From an uncultured Porphyromonadaceae bacterium (GTDB lineage: Bacteria; Bacteroidota; Bacteroidia; Bacteroidales; Muribaculaceae): DNA of 20,477 nt. Shown here in pieces: positions 6,888-14,828 of the stretch. A program made the translations under genes and the position numbers. Below the pieces are notes generated by a model. That model was not told the origin of the DNA and searched no databases. It saw nothing but the letters and a program-made list of their open reading frames with translations. The stretch lies in NCBI GenBank assembly GCA_905202215.1, contig CAJKRG010000055.1, positions 1 to 20,477 on the forward strand, written 5' to 3'. Position 1 is the stretch's first letter; each line of letters opens with the position of its first letter.

Positions 6888-7922
6888 TTACATAAGAGTG
6901 ATGCCGGCTGCCCTGCAGCGCTCGATATGTTCGGCAGGCCAGATGGATGCCTGTACTTCGCCTATATGTGCTTTCTGAAGCAGGAACATGCATAGACGGC
7001 TCTGGCCGATGCCGCCACCGATGGAGTAGGGGAGTTCTCCGTCGAGCAGCCGGCGGTGGAAGTCGAGTGCGGCACGTTCGGGACAGCCACGCTCTTCGAG
7101 CTGTCGGCGCAGGGAGTCGGGGCTGACACGGATGCCCATCGACGAGAGTTCGACAGAGCGTCCGAGTACGGAATCCCATACGATGATATCGCCGTTCAGG
7201 CCATGGTAGCCTTCTTCATTCGGAGTTATCCAGTCGTCGTAGTCGGGGGCGCGGCCGTCGTGCGGTTTGCCGTCGCTCAGGAGTGCGCCGATACCAATAA
7301 GGAAAACGGCACCGTATTCTTTAGCGGCCATAGATTCCCGCTGCGAGGCATCAAGGCCGGGATATCGCCGCAGCAATTCCTCGCTGTGTATAAATGTAAT
7401 TTTTTCAGGCAGCCGCGGAGTGATGTGCGGAAATTTTTCGAAGACAAGATGTTCGGTCGCACGAATGGCCTCATATATTTTCTCTACGGTCTGCCGCAGG
7501 TAGGCCAGGCTACGGTCCTGTTCCCGGATGGTTTTCTCCCAGTCCCATTGGTCGACATATAATGAATGAAGATTGTCAAGATCCTCATCGGCGCGGATTG
7601 CGTTCATGTCGGTATAAATTCCGTAGCCCGGGGCTATGTCGTAGGTCATTAGTTTATACCGTTTCCATTTTGCGAGAGAATGCACCACCTCTGCCTTGCG
7701 GTCGCCGAGAGCCTTGACTGGGAACGATACGGCACGCTCGGTGCCGTTCAGGTCGTCGTTGAATCCTGTGCCTGACAGCACGAACAGTGGCGCTGTCACT
7801 CTGCGCAGACCAAGACTCGCGGCAAGTGCCTTCTGAAAAGAATCCTTGATCATCTTTATAGCGACCTCCGTTGTTTCCGGGAGCAGCTTCTGTTTGTATT
7901 TTTGCGGTATTATGAGAGCCAT
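6888..7922 (-). CDS. asnA: Aspartate--ammonia ligase (asparagine synthetase A)
   Basis: AsnA makes asparagine from aspartate and ammonia, forming an aspartyl-AMP intermediate, and is related to class II aminoacyl-tRNA synthetases. The 344-residue product is slightly longer than the roughly 330 residues of the E. coli enzyme. Recognisable blocks are the N-terminal QKALAASLGLRRVTAP region, NDDLNGTER, KWKRYKL, the YTDMNAIR stretch, DQWDWEK, and the C-terminal GGGIGQSRL, which corresponds to the class II motif 3 arginine. The protein has no signal peptide and should be cytosolic. The start at 7922 gives the normal N-terminus. It lies divergent from lon, with 183 bp between the two starts, and is followed by the EF-G-like gene 155 bp downstream on the same strand; I see no clear terminator between them. 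Confidence 0.96.
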   Translation of the reverse strand: MALIIPQKYKQKLLPETTEVAIKMIKDSFQKALAASLGLRRVTAPLFVLSGTGFNDDLNGTERAVSFPVKALGDRKAEVVHSLAKWKRYKLMTYDIAPGYGIYTDMNAIRADEDLDNLHSLYVDQWDWEKTIREQDRSLAYLRQTVEKIYEAIRATEHLVFEKFPHITPRLPEKITFIHSEELLRRYPGLDASQRESMAAKEYGAVFLIGIGALLSDGKPHDGRAPDYDDWITPNEEGYHGLNGDIIVWDSVLGRSVELSSMGIRVSPDSLRRQLEERGCPERAALDFHRRLLDGELPYSIGGGIGQSRLCMFLLQKAHIGEVQASIWPAEHIERCRAAGITLM

Positions 7923-7949
7923 AATTTATTGTAATATTCATTTTGCTTG

Positions 7950-7981
7950 CAATATTACGCATAAAAGCCCGCTTATGCAAG
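7950..7981 (-). promoter_or_regulatory. Possible weak promoter for asnA
   Basis: On the minus strand CTTG (7981-7978) and TAATATTG (7957-7950) are 20 bp apart. Each differs from the Bacteroidetes consensus by one base. The location, about 28 bases ahead of the asnA start, is right. Confidence 0.35.
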
Positions 7982-8052
7982 CATTTTGCGAATGGAATTG
8001 ATATTTGTGATGTCGTTTGCATATTCATTGTGGCGCGGGGCCGATGCCGGCG

Positions 8053-8084
8053 TTTCTTTATATCGGAAAAAAAACGTAACTTTG
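8053..8084 (+). promoter_or_regulatory. Promoter of lon
   Basis: TTTC (8053-8056) and TAACTTTG (8077-8084) are 20 bp apart. The -7 element is an exact consensus match and the -33 element differs by one base. The predicted start near 8091 leaves a leader of only about 15 nt before the lon ATG. I see no CIRCE-like heat-shock operator. Confidence 0.7.
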
Positions 8085-8105
8085 CAGTCCGTTTGCAAGT
8101 TAATT

Positions 8106-10490
8106 ATGGCCAAAGACAACAATATAGACACCATCGATATGGGTTTCCAGAAGATAGAGATTGATCTGACCCGTTTCGATAAAGAACCCGACAGCGAGAA
8201 TCTTCCTATTCTCCCTACCCGCAACCTGGTGTTATTTCCCAATCTGACAGTTTCATTCGAACTCGGACGCGACAGTGCGCTTGCTCTTGCCCGCTATGCT
8301 GAGAAAGAATGTATGCCGGTCGGCATTGTATGTCAGGTAAATTCTGAGGAAGAAACTCCTGCAGTCACTACCGGGCTGTTCAAATATGGCACCTATGCCG
8401 ATGTGCTCAGTGTGTTCGAGCGTCCCGACGGCGCGCATTCGGCGCTTGTACGTGCGCGTGGCAAGTTCCGTATCATGGGGCGCGGCTCGAATCCCGGAGC
8501 ATGGCTGACTGCGCGAGTCAAGCCTGTCGCCGATAACAACGATAAATCGGAAGAACTCGCTCTCGTCTGCGAGCAGATCAAGTCTGTCGCTCTCGAGGCG
8601 TTCACCATAAACGATCCGACAAACCTCACGCCGGCGGTAAGGCAGATTGACGACAATGCCACACTCGTAAATTTCCTGTGCACCAATCTGCCATTCGATC
8701 CCAAGGCTAAAAACGAGCTGCTTGCCAAATCGAAGATTCTCGACCGTGCCATGGGGCTTCTTATGGAGGTGAATACTTTTGCCGACCATATGAAGATGAC
8801 CGAAAATATAATGAAGCGCGCGCGCCGCAATATGGAGGAAAATCAGAAAAACGCGTTTCTCCAGCAGCAGATGGAGGCTATACGCGAAACTCTGTATGGC
8901 GACGAGGCTGACGAGGCCGACGAGCTTCTTTCCAAGGCAGAGGCAAGCCATATGCCCGAAAAAGTGCTCGCACTTTTCCGCCGTGAAATAGAAAAGCTTC
9001 GCCGATATAATCCTACGACGCCCGATTATTCCGTGCTTTACAGCTATCTCGAGACTCTTGTGGCTCTTCCCTGGGGTATATATACGGCGTCTGCACCATC
9101 TCTGGCTGAGGCCGAGGAAGTGCTTGAGAACGATCACTACGGACTCGAGAAAGTCAAGGAGCGTATCGTGGAGCAGCTTGCGCTTCTCATGCATAATCCC
9201 GACGGCAAATCGCCCATCATATGTCTTGTAGGTCCTCCCGGAGTCGGCAAGACATCGATAGGCAAGTCGGTGGCGCGTGCTCTCGGGCGTAAATACGAGC
9301 GTGTGTCCTTCGGCGGCCTGCACGACGAAGCCGAGATCCGCGGACATCGCCGTACATATATCGGCGCCATGCCCGGCCGCATTATCGATGCCGTGAAGCG
9401 TGCGGGATGCTCCGATCCGGTGCTCGTGCTTGATGAGATCGACAAGATAGGACATGACTATAAGGGTGATCCGGGTGCGGCACTCCTCGAAGTGCTCGAT
9501 CCTGAGCAGAACTGCCATTTCCACGACAACTATGTCGATGTGGATTTCGATCTTTCAAAAGTTCTTTTCATTGCCACGGCCAATACTCTTTCCACTGTCA
9601 GCCGCCCTCTGCTCGACCGCATGGAGATAATCGATATAAGCGGTTATCTGCTTGAGGAAAAAGTTGAGATCGCACGGCGCCATCTTCTGCCGCGCATACG
9701 GCGTACGATGGCTCTCACCGAGGCCGAGCTTCAGATAAGCGATGCGGCTATCGCGGAGATTGTGCGCCGGTATACAGCCGAAAGCGGTGTGCGTCTGCTT
9801 GAGAAAAAACTTTCGTCGGTAGCCCGCAAAGCTGTTCTTGCCAAGATGAAAGGAGAGGAATTCCCGGCCGTCGTAGAGCCAGAACACCTTTATAATTTGC
9901 TTGGACTCGCTCCTTTTCAACCGGAAAATTACGAAGGCAACGACATTCCCGGCGTTGTCACCGGTCTTGCCTGGACCGAGGTCGGAGGTGCGATCCTCAT
10001 GGCCGAAGCCTCGCTTTCTAAAGCCAAGGAAGGAGGCCGGCTGACTCTGACCGGTCATCTCGGCGATGTGATGAAAGAATCTGCCGGCATTGCGTTCCAG
10101 TGGGTGAAAGCCCATGCCGACAAACTTGGCATAAATATGGCCGATATCGACAGTCAGGCTCTTCACGTGCATTTCCCCGAAGGGGCCGTGCCCAAAGACG
10201 GCCCTTCGGCGGGTATAACCATAGCCACGGCCATCGTCTCGGCATTCACCGGGCGCCATGTCGCTCCGCGTCTGGCAATGACAGGCGAGATAACACTCCG
10301 CGGGCGTGTGCTGCCGGTAGGGGGCATACGCGAAAAAATGCTCGCGGCCAAACGTGCCGGAATTACCGATATCATACTTTCGAAAGATAACCGCCGCGAT
10401 ATCGACGATATGCCCGAACGTTATACCGACGGCCTGACATTCCATTATGCCGACACCGTCGACGACGTTTTGGAAAAAGCCCTCCTATGA
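8106..10490 (+). CDS. lon: ATP-dependent Lon protease
   Basis: Lon is a cytosolic hexameric AAA+ serine protease that degrades misfolded and short-lived regulatory proteins. The 794-residue protein has the N-terminal substrate-binding LON domain (roughly residues 35-235), beginning around LPILPTRNLVLFP. A helical linker follows. The AAA+ module has Walker A GPPGVGKT (376-383) and Walker B ending VLDEID. In the C-terminal protease domain the catalytic dyad is Ser701 (within GPSAG) and Lys744 (within REKMLAA). The 43-residue spacing equals that in the E. coli enzyme, so the protein should be active. I chose the ATG at 8106 because it lies just downstream of a consensus -7 element. Upstream ATGs in the same frame (from 7986) would add about 40 residues encoded by promoter DNA. 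It is followed by a strong terminator. Confidence 0.97.
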   Translation: MAKDNNIDTIDMGFQKIEIDLTRFDKEPDSENLPILPTRNLVLFPNLTVSFELGRDSALALARYAEKECMPVGIVCQVNSEEETPAVTTGLFKYGTYADVLSVFERPDGAHSALVRARGKFRIMGRGSNPGAWLTARVKPVADNNDKSEELALVCEQIKSVALEAFTINDPTNLTPAVRQIDDNATLVNFLCTNLPFDPKAKNELLAKSKILDRAMGLLMEVNTFADHMKMTENIMKRARRNMEENQKNAFLQQQMEAIRETLYGDEADEADELLSKAEASHMPEKVLALFRREIEKLRRYNPTTPDYSVLYSYLETLVALPWGIYTASAPSLAEAEEVLENDHYGLEKVKERIVEQLALLMHNPDGKSPIICLVGPPGVGKTSIGKSVARALGRKYERVSFGGLHDEAEIRGHRRTYIGAMPGRIIDAVKRAGCSDPVLVLDEIDKIGHDYKGDPGAALLEVLDPEQNCHFHDNYVDVDFDLSKVLFIATANTLSTVSRPLLDRMEIIDISGYLLEEKVEIARRHLLPRIRRTMALTEAELQISDAAIAEIVRRYTAESGVRLLEKKLSSVARKAVLAKMKGEEFPAVVEPEHLYNLLGLAPFQPENYEGNDIPGVVTGLAWTEVGGAILMAEASLSKAKEGGRLTLTGHLGDVMKESAGIAFQWVKAHADKLGINMADIDSQALHVHFPEGAVPKDGPSAGITIATAIVSAFTGRHVAPRLAMTGEITLRGRVLPVGGIREKMLAAKRAGITDIILSKDNRRDIDDMPERYTDGLTFHYADTVDDVLEKALL

Positions 10491-10514
10491 CCAATCCCAC
10501 ATGACATAATACAG

Positions 10515-10546
10515 AAAAACGCTTCCGCATAACGGAAGCGTTTTTT
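10515..10546. terminator. Bidirectional terminator shared by lon and the small-RNA gene
   Basis: AAAAACGCTTCCG and CGGAAGCGTTTTT form a perfect 13-bp stem around a 5-base loop. A T run follows on both strands. It lies 24 bases downstream of lon (plus) and also ends the putative minus-strand RNA. Confidence 0.9.
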
Positions 10547-10777
10547 GTAAAGGGCCACACCAAAGGATGCGATGAAACTCCGAAAAGACAGGTTTTGAGT
10601 GCTCGCCGCCCTTTGTAATCCTCCGGCTCTAAGGCTTCCTCGCCCGAGAGCGAGAATCGAGGCCCGCCATCGGTCGGCTAAGCTTGTCTCGGTATTTCAG
10701 TTATAATTGACGAGTTTCCCAATCAACTTTGATGTGGTATGCTGTTGTACCAGTCAGGCTCTCTTGCCTTTGCTTTT
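10515..10777 (-). ncRNA. Putative structured small RNA (about 260 nt), family not identified
   Basis: This stretch has no credible reading frame but has a consensus promoter at 10784-10815 and a strong terminator at 10515-10546, both facing left. Inside are several helices (plus-strand positions). They are a 5-bp hairpin at 10735-10752 with an 8-base loop, a 5-bp GC hairpin at 10639-10654 inside a larger GC-rich arm, and a hairpin at 10577-10600 with arms ACTC/GAGT and AAAA/TTTT. A perfect 7-bp helix pairs 10549-10555 with 10608-10614 and encloses the last hairpin. A 6-bp long-range pairing of 10561-10566 with 10767-10772 could join the ends. The last two helices cross, so they are alternatives or a pseudoknot. 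I see no tmRNA tag reading frame or RNase P core sequence. Length and an autonomous promoter would fit a 6S-type RNA (for example the Bacteroidales-1 class), but this is a guess. Confidence 0.6.
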
Positions 10778-10783
10778 ATAACG

Positions 10784-10815
10784 CAAAGATAAGACAAAGG
10801 TTTTATCCGCGCAAA
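10784..10815 (-). promoter_or_regulatory. Bacteroidetes-type promoter of the putative small RNA
   Basis: On the minus strand TTTG (10815-10812) and TATCTTTG (10791-10784) are separated by 20 bp. This is an exact consensus match, with the same -7 sequence and spacing as the tRNA-Gln promoter. No protein-coding gene lies downstream on that strand before the lon terminator. Confidence 0.75.
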
Positions 10816-10905
10816 TTTTTCAGGCAACTTCTTGAGGCCATGAAATGCACTTTTTCTATTATGTCTTGACGCTTTGCCATTTAGGAATATGCCTTGAAAA
10901 TCGAT

Positions 10906-10936
10906 TTTGAGGGTTCGGTTCTTTTTTGTATGTTTG
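10906..10936 (+). promoter_or_regulatory. Promoter of the thrC operon
   Basis: TTTG (10906-10909) and TATGTTTG (10929-10936) are 19 bp apart and match the phylum consensus exactly. The predicted start near 10943 leaves only about 10 nt before the thrC ATG, too short for a leader-peptide attenuator. Confidence 0.75.
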
Positions 10937-10952
10937 CATTATCGAATGCGCT

Positions 10953-12254
10953 ATGAAATATAGAAGCACCAAAGGCGTTGCCGGCGCCGTATCACTCGCA
11001 GAGGCGGTCGAGAGCTGTGTCGCTCCCGACGGAGGTCTGTATATGCCGGCTGCTATTCCCACATTGCCACGGGCATACCTTAATAATATAGGCGAGATGA
11101 GTCTTCGCGACATAGCATATGTCGTGGCCATCTCTTTTTTCGGCGACGATTTGCCTGCTGCCGAACTCAAGAAGATCGTTGATGAGGCATTCGCTTTCGA
11201 TGCTCCTCTCGTCGAGGTGGAGCCCGGCATGCATGTGCTCGAGCTTTTTCATGGGCCGACTCTGACAGTGAAGGACTACGGAGCCAGATTCATGGCCAGA
11301 CTGATGAAGCGCCTGCTCACTCCCGGGCATAAACGCAACGTCATTGTCGCCACTACTGGCAATACGGGTGCGGCTGTAGCCAACAGCTTCCATAATATGG
11401 AGGGCGTGAATGTGTTCGTGCTTTATCCACGCGGACGCCTTTCGCGTATGGCTATCTCGCAGTTCACGGCCCTCGGAGGAAATATACACCCTGTAGAGGT
11501 GGCCGGAAGCATTGAGGATTGCAAGCTCATGATGCAGCAGGCAATATCCGATCCCGCTCTGGCAGACTGCCGTCTCACAGGCGCCAATTCCATAAATGTG
11601 GCGCGTCTGCTTCCTTTGGCGAGTCTCGCGCTGTATGCCTATGGGCGTCTTGTGGCTGAAGATGTACCTGCCGCCGACCGGGCGTTTTATTCGACTCCGT
11701 GCGGTAATCTCAGTAATCTTGTCGGTACAGTAATCGCTAAAAAAATGGGACTGCCGACATCCGGCATTGTACCCGCTTTCAATATCAACTCTGTGTTCGG
11801 AGAGCTTCTCGACGGAGTTTTTCCGGGAACTACCGCAGCGCCGGTGCCTACCTTTTCTCCGGCCATGGATATGGGCTATCCTTCGGGCTGGCCGCGTCTC
11901 GAAGCTATCTATGACGGACATCTCGAGGCTGCCCGATGTGATATAATGCGCACCAAGGCCGTTTCTGACGAAGAAATAGCCGATACTGTCAACGCTCTGA
12001 GAATCAAAGGCTATACTATCGACACCCATGGAGCAGTGGCTTATGCCGCGGCGCGCCGTGTAGGCTCCGACGCTCCAAAAGTGATATTCGCCACGGGGCA
12101 TCCTGCCAAGCAGCTCGATATCATGACACATATCACAGGCGCGGCGGTCGAACTACCTGTGCAGCTCACTCGTTTTATGTCTGTGAAGAGGCACCCGTCG
12201 AAAATAGCTCCGACCCTTCCCGCTCTCCGCAAACTGATACTTACCTATAACTAA
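10953..12254 (+). CDS. thrC: Threonine synthase
   Basis: ThrC is a PLP-dependent cytosolic enzyme converting O-phosphohomoserine to threonine, the last step of threonine biosynthesis. The 433-residue protein shows the family order: an N-terminal YRSTKG start, a DGGLYMP block (26-32), then FHGPTLTVKDYG with the PLP Schiff-base Lys107. The phosphate-binding ATTGNTGAAVA loop (133-143) follows, then the C-terminal catalytic region. I chose the ATG at 10953; an ATG at 10926 would place part of the promoter inside the gene. No other thr genes are in the window. It heads a probable four-gene operon: the next gene starts 15 bp downstream and the following two overlap by 4 bp each. Confidence 0.96.
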   Translation: MKYRSTKGVAGAVSLAEAVESCVAPDGGLYMPAAIPTLPRAYLNNIGEMSLRDIAYVVAISFFGDDLPAAELKKIVDEAFAFDAPLVEVEPGMHVLELFHGPTLTVKDYGARFMARLMKRLLTPGHKRNVIVATTGNTGAAVANSFHNMEGVNVFVLYPRGRLSRMAISQFTALGGNIHPVEVAGSIEDCKLMMQQAISDPALADCRLTGANSINVARLLPLASLALYAYGRLVAEDVPAADRAFYSTPCGNLSNLVGTVIAKKMGLPTSGIVPAFNINSVFGELLDGVFPGTTAAPVPTFSPAMDMGYPSGWPRLEAIYDGHLEAARCDIMRTKAVSDEEIADTVNALRIKGYTIDTHGAVAYAAARRVGSDAPKVIFATGHPAKQLDIMTHITGAAVELPVQLTRFMSVKRHPSKIAPTLPALRKLILTYN

Positions 12255-12269
12255 CATAAATTTGAAATC

Positions 12270-12632
12270 ATGGCTACAAAACGCGATCTTAAAAAGTATA
12301 TCCGCAATACATGCGGCTCTCTTGCCGGCGAAATCCTTCTTGCCCGCGCCGCATTCCCTGTGATCGACCGCAAGACTGTCCACGATATCATCAACGACAT
12401 AGCTGTGCTTCAGAGCGCGTCGCTTGCAAAAGTATCTGTCGTCTTCGACAAAAAAGAAAGAGACTTCGCCGATCCCGCTCAGTACCGTAAGGCCCGCTCC
12501 GAATACTATGCGAAAGCTTATGGCAGCCTTGTATGTGATTTCGACGATGCCGTGCTCGAAATAGTCAAAAAGATGAATGCCGCACTTCCTTCCGAAGTCC
12601 GCGAGGCCATCAAAGAAGCGGCCGCTGAATGA
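12270..12632 (+). CDS. Conserved-looking hypothetical protein in the thrC operon
   Basis: This 120-residue soluble protein starts MATKRDLKKYI and looks helical throughout, with no signal peptide, membrane segment or catalytic motif. I do not recognise a named family. The run of acidic and basic helices ending in EVREAIKEAAAE suggests a small helical-bundle protein. It begins 15 bp after thrC, and its stop overlaps the acyltransferase start (ATGA at 12629-12632), so it is probably translated as part of the operon. Codon use resembles its neighbours, which supports a real gene. Confidence 0.85.
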   Translation: MATKRDLKKYIRNTCGSLAGEILLARAAFPVIDRKTVHDIINDIAVLQSASLAKVSVVFDKKERDFADPAQYRKARSEYYAKAYGSLVCDFDDAVLEIVKKMNAALPSEVREAIKEAAAE

Positions 12633-13174
12633 ATATCTGCGCGAAAATACTGAAACTCTTCGGATGGTCGGTTGCCGTGAAGGTTCCCGACTATCCGAAG
12701 TGTATCATCTGCGTGGCACCCCATACAAGCAATTGGGATTTCATCATCGGCAAGCTTGCCTATGCTTCTGTCGGACGCAAGACCGGTTTCCTGATGAAAG
12801 AAAGCTGGTTTTTCTGGCCTCTGGGCTGTTTTTTCCGTGCTATAGGAGGCATTCCGGTTCCGCGGGGACGTAAATCGTCGCGGCCGCTTACCGAAGTGCT
12901 TGTGGAGCGATTCAACAGTTCACAGCGCCTGGTTCTCGCCATCACGCCTGAAGGAACACGCAGCCGGACGAGCGAATGGCACACAGGCTTTCTGCGTATA
13001 GCCATGCAGGCTCACATACCGGTCGTGCTGGCTGTCATAGATTTCAGTATGAAAAAAGCCATGATAGAGCGTTCGTTCGAACCGTCCGGCGATATAAATG
13101 CCGATATGGCCGCCATAAAGGCGTATTACCGGCCTTTCAAAGGAAAATATCCCGAAAAATTCTGTGCTGAATGA
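12629..13174 (+). CDS. PlsC-like 1-acyl-sn-glycerol-3-phosphate acyltransferase family protein
   Basis: The 181-residue protein carries the acyltransferase motifs: HTSNWD (HX4D, His32 and Asp37), a second block GGIPVPRG (73-80), and PEGTR (107-111). In this superfamily the His-Asp pair activates a glycerol or lipid hydroxyl to accept an acyl chain from acyl-CoA or acyl-ACP. The protein is shorter than typical PlsC (about 240 residues) and has no obvious transmembrane helix, though the FFWPLGCFF stretch (61-69) could lie in the membrane interface. The acceptor could be lysophosphatidic acid or another lipid (ornithine or glycine lipids, for example); the sequence does not decide. It overlaps both neighbours by 4 bp (ATGA at 12629 and 13171), so translation should be coupled across the operon. 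Confidence 0.88.
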   Translation: MNICAKILKLFGWSVAVKVPDYPKCIICVAPHTSNWDFIIGKLAYASVGRKTGFLMKESWFFWPLGCFFRAIGGIPVPRGRKSSRPLTEVLVERFNSSQRLVLAITPEGTRSRTSEWHTGFLRIAMQAHIPVVLAVIDFSMKKAMIERSFEPSGDINADMAAIKAYYRPFKGKYPEKFCAE

Positions 13175-13959
13175 ATACGAATCTCCGAGTGGCGACACTC
13201 CCTCTGGCAATTGAATGGGCTGATAAAGAGGCTAATATCGCTGCTGTCTGCAAAGCGCTCGAAAAGCTTCCGGAAGGAACGGATCTGGTTGTGCTGCCCG
13301 AGTTATTTTCTACGGGCTATTCCGATGACCCCGATGTGTTGCAGGCGCTTGCCGAACGCAATACAGGGATTACCATAGACAAGATCAAAGAGTGGTCTGC
13401 GGCTACGGGAGCTGCCTTCGCTGGCAGCTATCTTGCATCCACGCATCCGAAAATCTATAATCGCGGTTTTTTTATAGAACCCTCCGGCGAAGAGACATTC
13501 TATGACAAGCGACACTTGTTCTCGCTAAGCAAGGAGCCTCAGTTGTTCGCGCCGGGCATAGAGCGGCCTCCTGTTGTCCGTTTCCGCGGCTGGAATATCT
13601 CGCTTATCGTATGCTACGATCTCCGGTTCCCGGTATGGTGCCGTTGCCGCAATAGTGAGTATGATCTCTTGCTTGTAGTGGCGAACTGGCCTAAAGCGCG
13701 CGCATATGCCTGGGAGCATCTCCTGATTGCCCGTGCCATAGAAAATCAGTGCTGTGTCGTAGGCGCTAACCGCGGAGGCCGCGATGTCTTCGGCGAATAC
13801 GATGGCATGAGTTATATTTTCGACGGGCGTGGCATGGCGATAGGTGTAATGCCGACCGATTGTCCTTTTATAGTCGCTGATCTTGACGGCAACCGCCAGG
13901 AGAGTTATCGCCGTAATTTCCCTATACAGAACGACGCCGACGATTTTCTTATAAAATAA
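13171..13959 (+). CDS. Carbon-nitrogen hydrolase, omega-amidase (YafV/NIT2-like)
   Basis: This 262-residue nitrilase-superfamily enzyme has the full catalytic triad: Glu44 (PELFSTGY), Lys113 (YDKRHLF) and Cys148 (VCYDLRFPVW). The FYDKRHLF and CYDLRFPVW context, followed by ANWPKAR and ARAIENQ, resembles E. coli YafV and NIT2-type omega-amidases. These hydrolyse alpha-ketoglutaramate and alpha-ketosuccinamate, by-products of glutamine and asparagine transamination. The substrate assignment is from family resemblance. It is cytosolic and is the last gene of the thrC operon, overlapping the acyltransferase by 4 bp. A link with amino-group metabolism fits the thrC context but is not proven. Confidence 0.9.
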   Translation: MNTNLRVATLPLAIEWADKEANIAAVCKALEKLPEGTDLVVLPELFSTGYSDDPDVLQALAERNTGITIDKIKEWSAATGAAFAGSYLASTHPKIYNRGFFIEPSGEETFYDKRHLFSLSKEPQLFAPGIERPPVVRFRGWNISLIVCYDLRFPVWCRCRNSEYDLLLVVANWPKARAYAWEHLLIARAIENQCCVVGANRGGRDVFGEYDGMSYIFDGRGMAIGVMPTDCPFIVADLDGNRQESYRRNFPIQNDADDFLIK

Positions 13960-14001
13960 TCATCTTATGCCGGAGGCGGCGCCTCCATCGCATAAGATGA
14001 T
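13959..14001. terminator. Inter-operon hairpin, possible terminator
   Basis: ATCATCTTATGC (13959-13970) pairs with GCATAAGATGAT (13990-14001) and GGAGGC / GCCTCC pair inside. It lies between the convergent nitrilase and hydrolase genes. On the minus strand it is followed by a TTATTTTAT stretch. On the plus strand no T tract follows, so termination there may be inefficient or Rho-dependent. Confidence 0.6.
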
Positions 14002-14018
14002 CATATTGAATCCGGTAT

Positions 14019-14828
14019 TCAGAGCTTTTTCACCCAATCGAGAATAAGTTCCTGGACCATTGGCTTATATGCGAAATTGTCGTTAAAGCCCCAGCCGTGA
14101 CCTCCGCTCGGGAATACATGGAATCCGGCCTTGATTCCATTGGCTTTGAGCGCCTGATAGTAGAGGGCGCCGTTTTCGGGAGCTACACCGTTGTCATCGT
14201 CGGAGTAAAAAATCAGGGCCGGCGGAGTTTTGGTGTTTACTCTCAGTTCGTTTGAATATTCCCGCAGGGTATGCCAGTCGCGTGCCCGTGCTCCGAGGAG
14301 ATTGTGCATTGAGTCGTGATGGGTATATCGGCTGTCGGATGTCACCACGGGGTAGAAGAGAATAGTAAAATCGGGATGCGACAATGAGTCGGCCTCATGT
14401 GTCGATACTGTCGTGGCGAGATGGCCTCCTGCCGACGAACCCATTATGCCGGTTTTGGCCGAACCGAGGGCGCGCAGCCGGCGTACGGCCTCGCGGGCAT
14501 CCGATTCAGGTACTTCCGGATGACCGTTCGGCAGACGATAACGCACCACACCTGCCGTTATGCCGTTTTCCGCATACCATCTGCCTATGTCATGGCCTTC
14601 GTGGCCTATGGCAAGACCGGCATAGGCTCCGCCCGGCAGTATGGCCACGGCGATACCGGTGTCATTTTTCTTGTCGGGAAGATAGATGGTCATTTCGGCA
14701 GTCCGGTCATCAGGCCTGCCGTTGTCGTTGGGATTGCCGTCGGGCCATAGATTCACTGTTTCAGGTTCGGCGGCGCAGGCTGTAAGTACTGTCAGTGCCG
14801 ACAGAATACCTAAAAATCGGTTTTTCAT
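14019..14828 (-). CDS. Lipoprotein alpha/beta hydrolase (acetyl-esterase-like)
   Basis: This 269-residue protein begins with a lipoprotein signal (MKNRFLGILSALTVLTAC); the lipobox LTAC puts the lipidated cysteine at residue 18. It belongs to the esterase/lipase branch often annotated as acetyl-xylan esterase or BD-FAE-like. It has PGGAY (65-69, the oxyanion-hole region) and nucleophile Ser132 in GSSAG (130-134). An acidic DDD cluster at 210-212 likely provides the acid, and His244 lies in GGHGWG. Removal of acetyl or similar ester groups from a glycan is likely, but the substrate is not evident. It is anchored in the inner or outer membrane. The glutamates after the cysteine only weakly resemble a surface-export signal. 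Its start overlaps the stop of the CPBP gene by 4 bp (14825-14828), making it the last gene of the minus-strand cluster. Confidence 0.88.
   Translation of the reverse strand: MKNRFLGILSALTVLTACAAEPETVNLWPDGNPNDNGRPDDRTAEMTIYLPDKKNDTGIAVAILPGGAYAGLAIGHEGHDIGRWYAENGITAGVVRYRLPNGHPEVPESDAREAVRRLRALGSAKTGIMGSSAGGHLATTVSTHEADSLSHPDFTILFYPVVTSDSRYTHHDSMHNLLGARARDWHTLREYSNELRVNTKTPPALIFYSDDDNGVAPENGALYYQALKANGIKAGFHVFPSGGHGWGFNDNFAYKPMVQELILDWVKKL

Noticed and set aside
8253..9524. Long open frame antisense to lon (423 codons)
   Set aside because: It lies wholly opposite a clear Lon protease with intact catalytic residues. Its translation resembles no family, and such open antisense frames are common in codon-biased genes.
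10515..10777. Identification of the spacer RNA as tmRNA or RNase P RNA
   Set aside because: No tag-peptide frame ending in alanines and no tRNA-like acceptor end, so not tmRNA. The conserved RNase P core segments are not seen either.
10937..10952. Threonine attenuator or riboswitch ahead of thrC
   Set aside because: The consensus promoter leaves a leader of only about 10 nt, too short for a leader peptide or aptamer.
10992..12131. Open frame antisense to thrC (379 codons)
   Set aside because: Complete overlap with threonine synthase, which shows all PLP-site motifs; no supporting promoter or domain.
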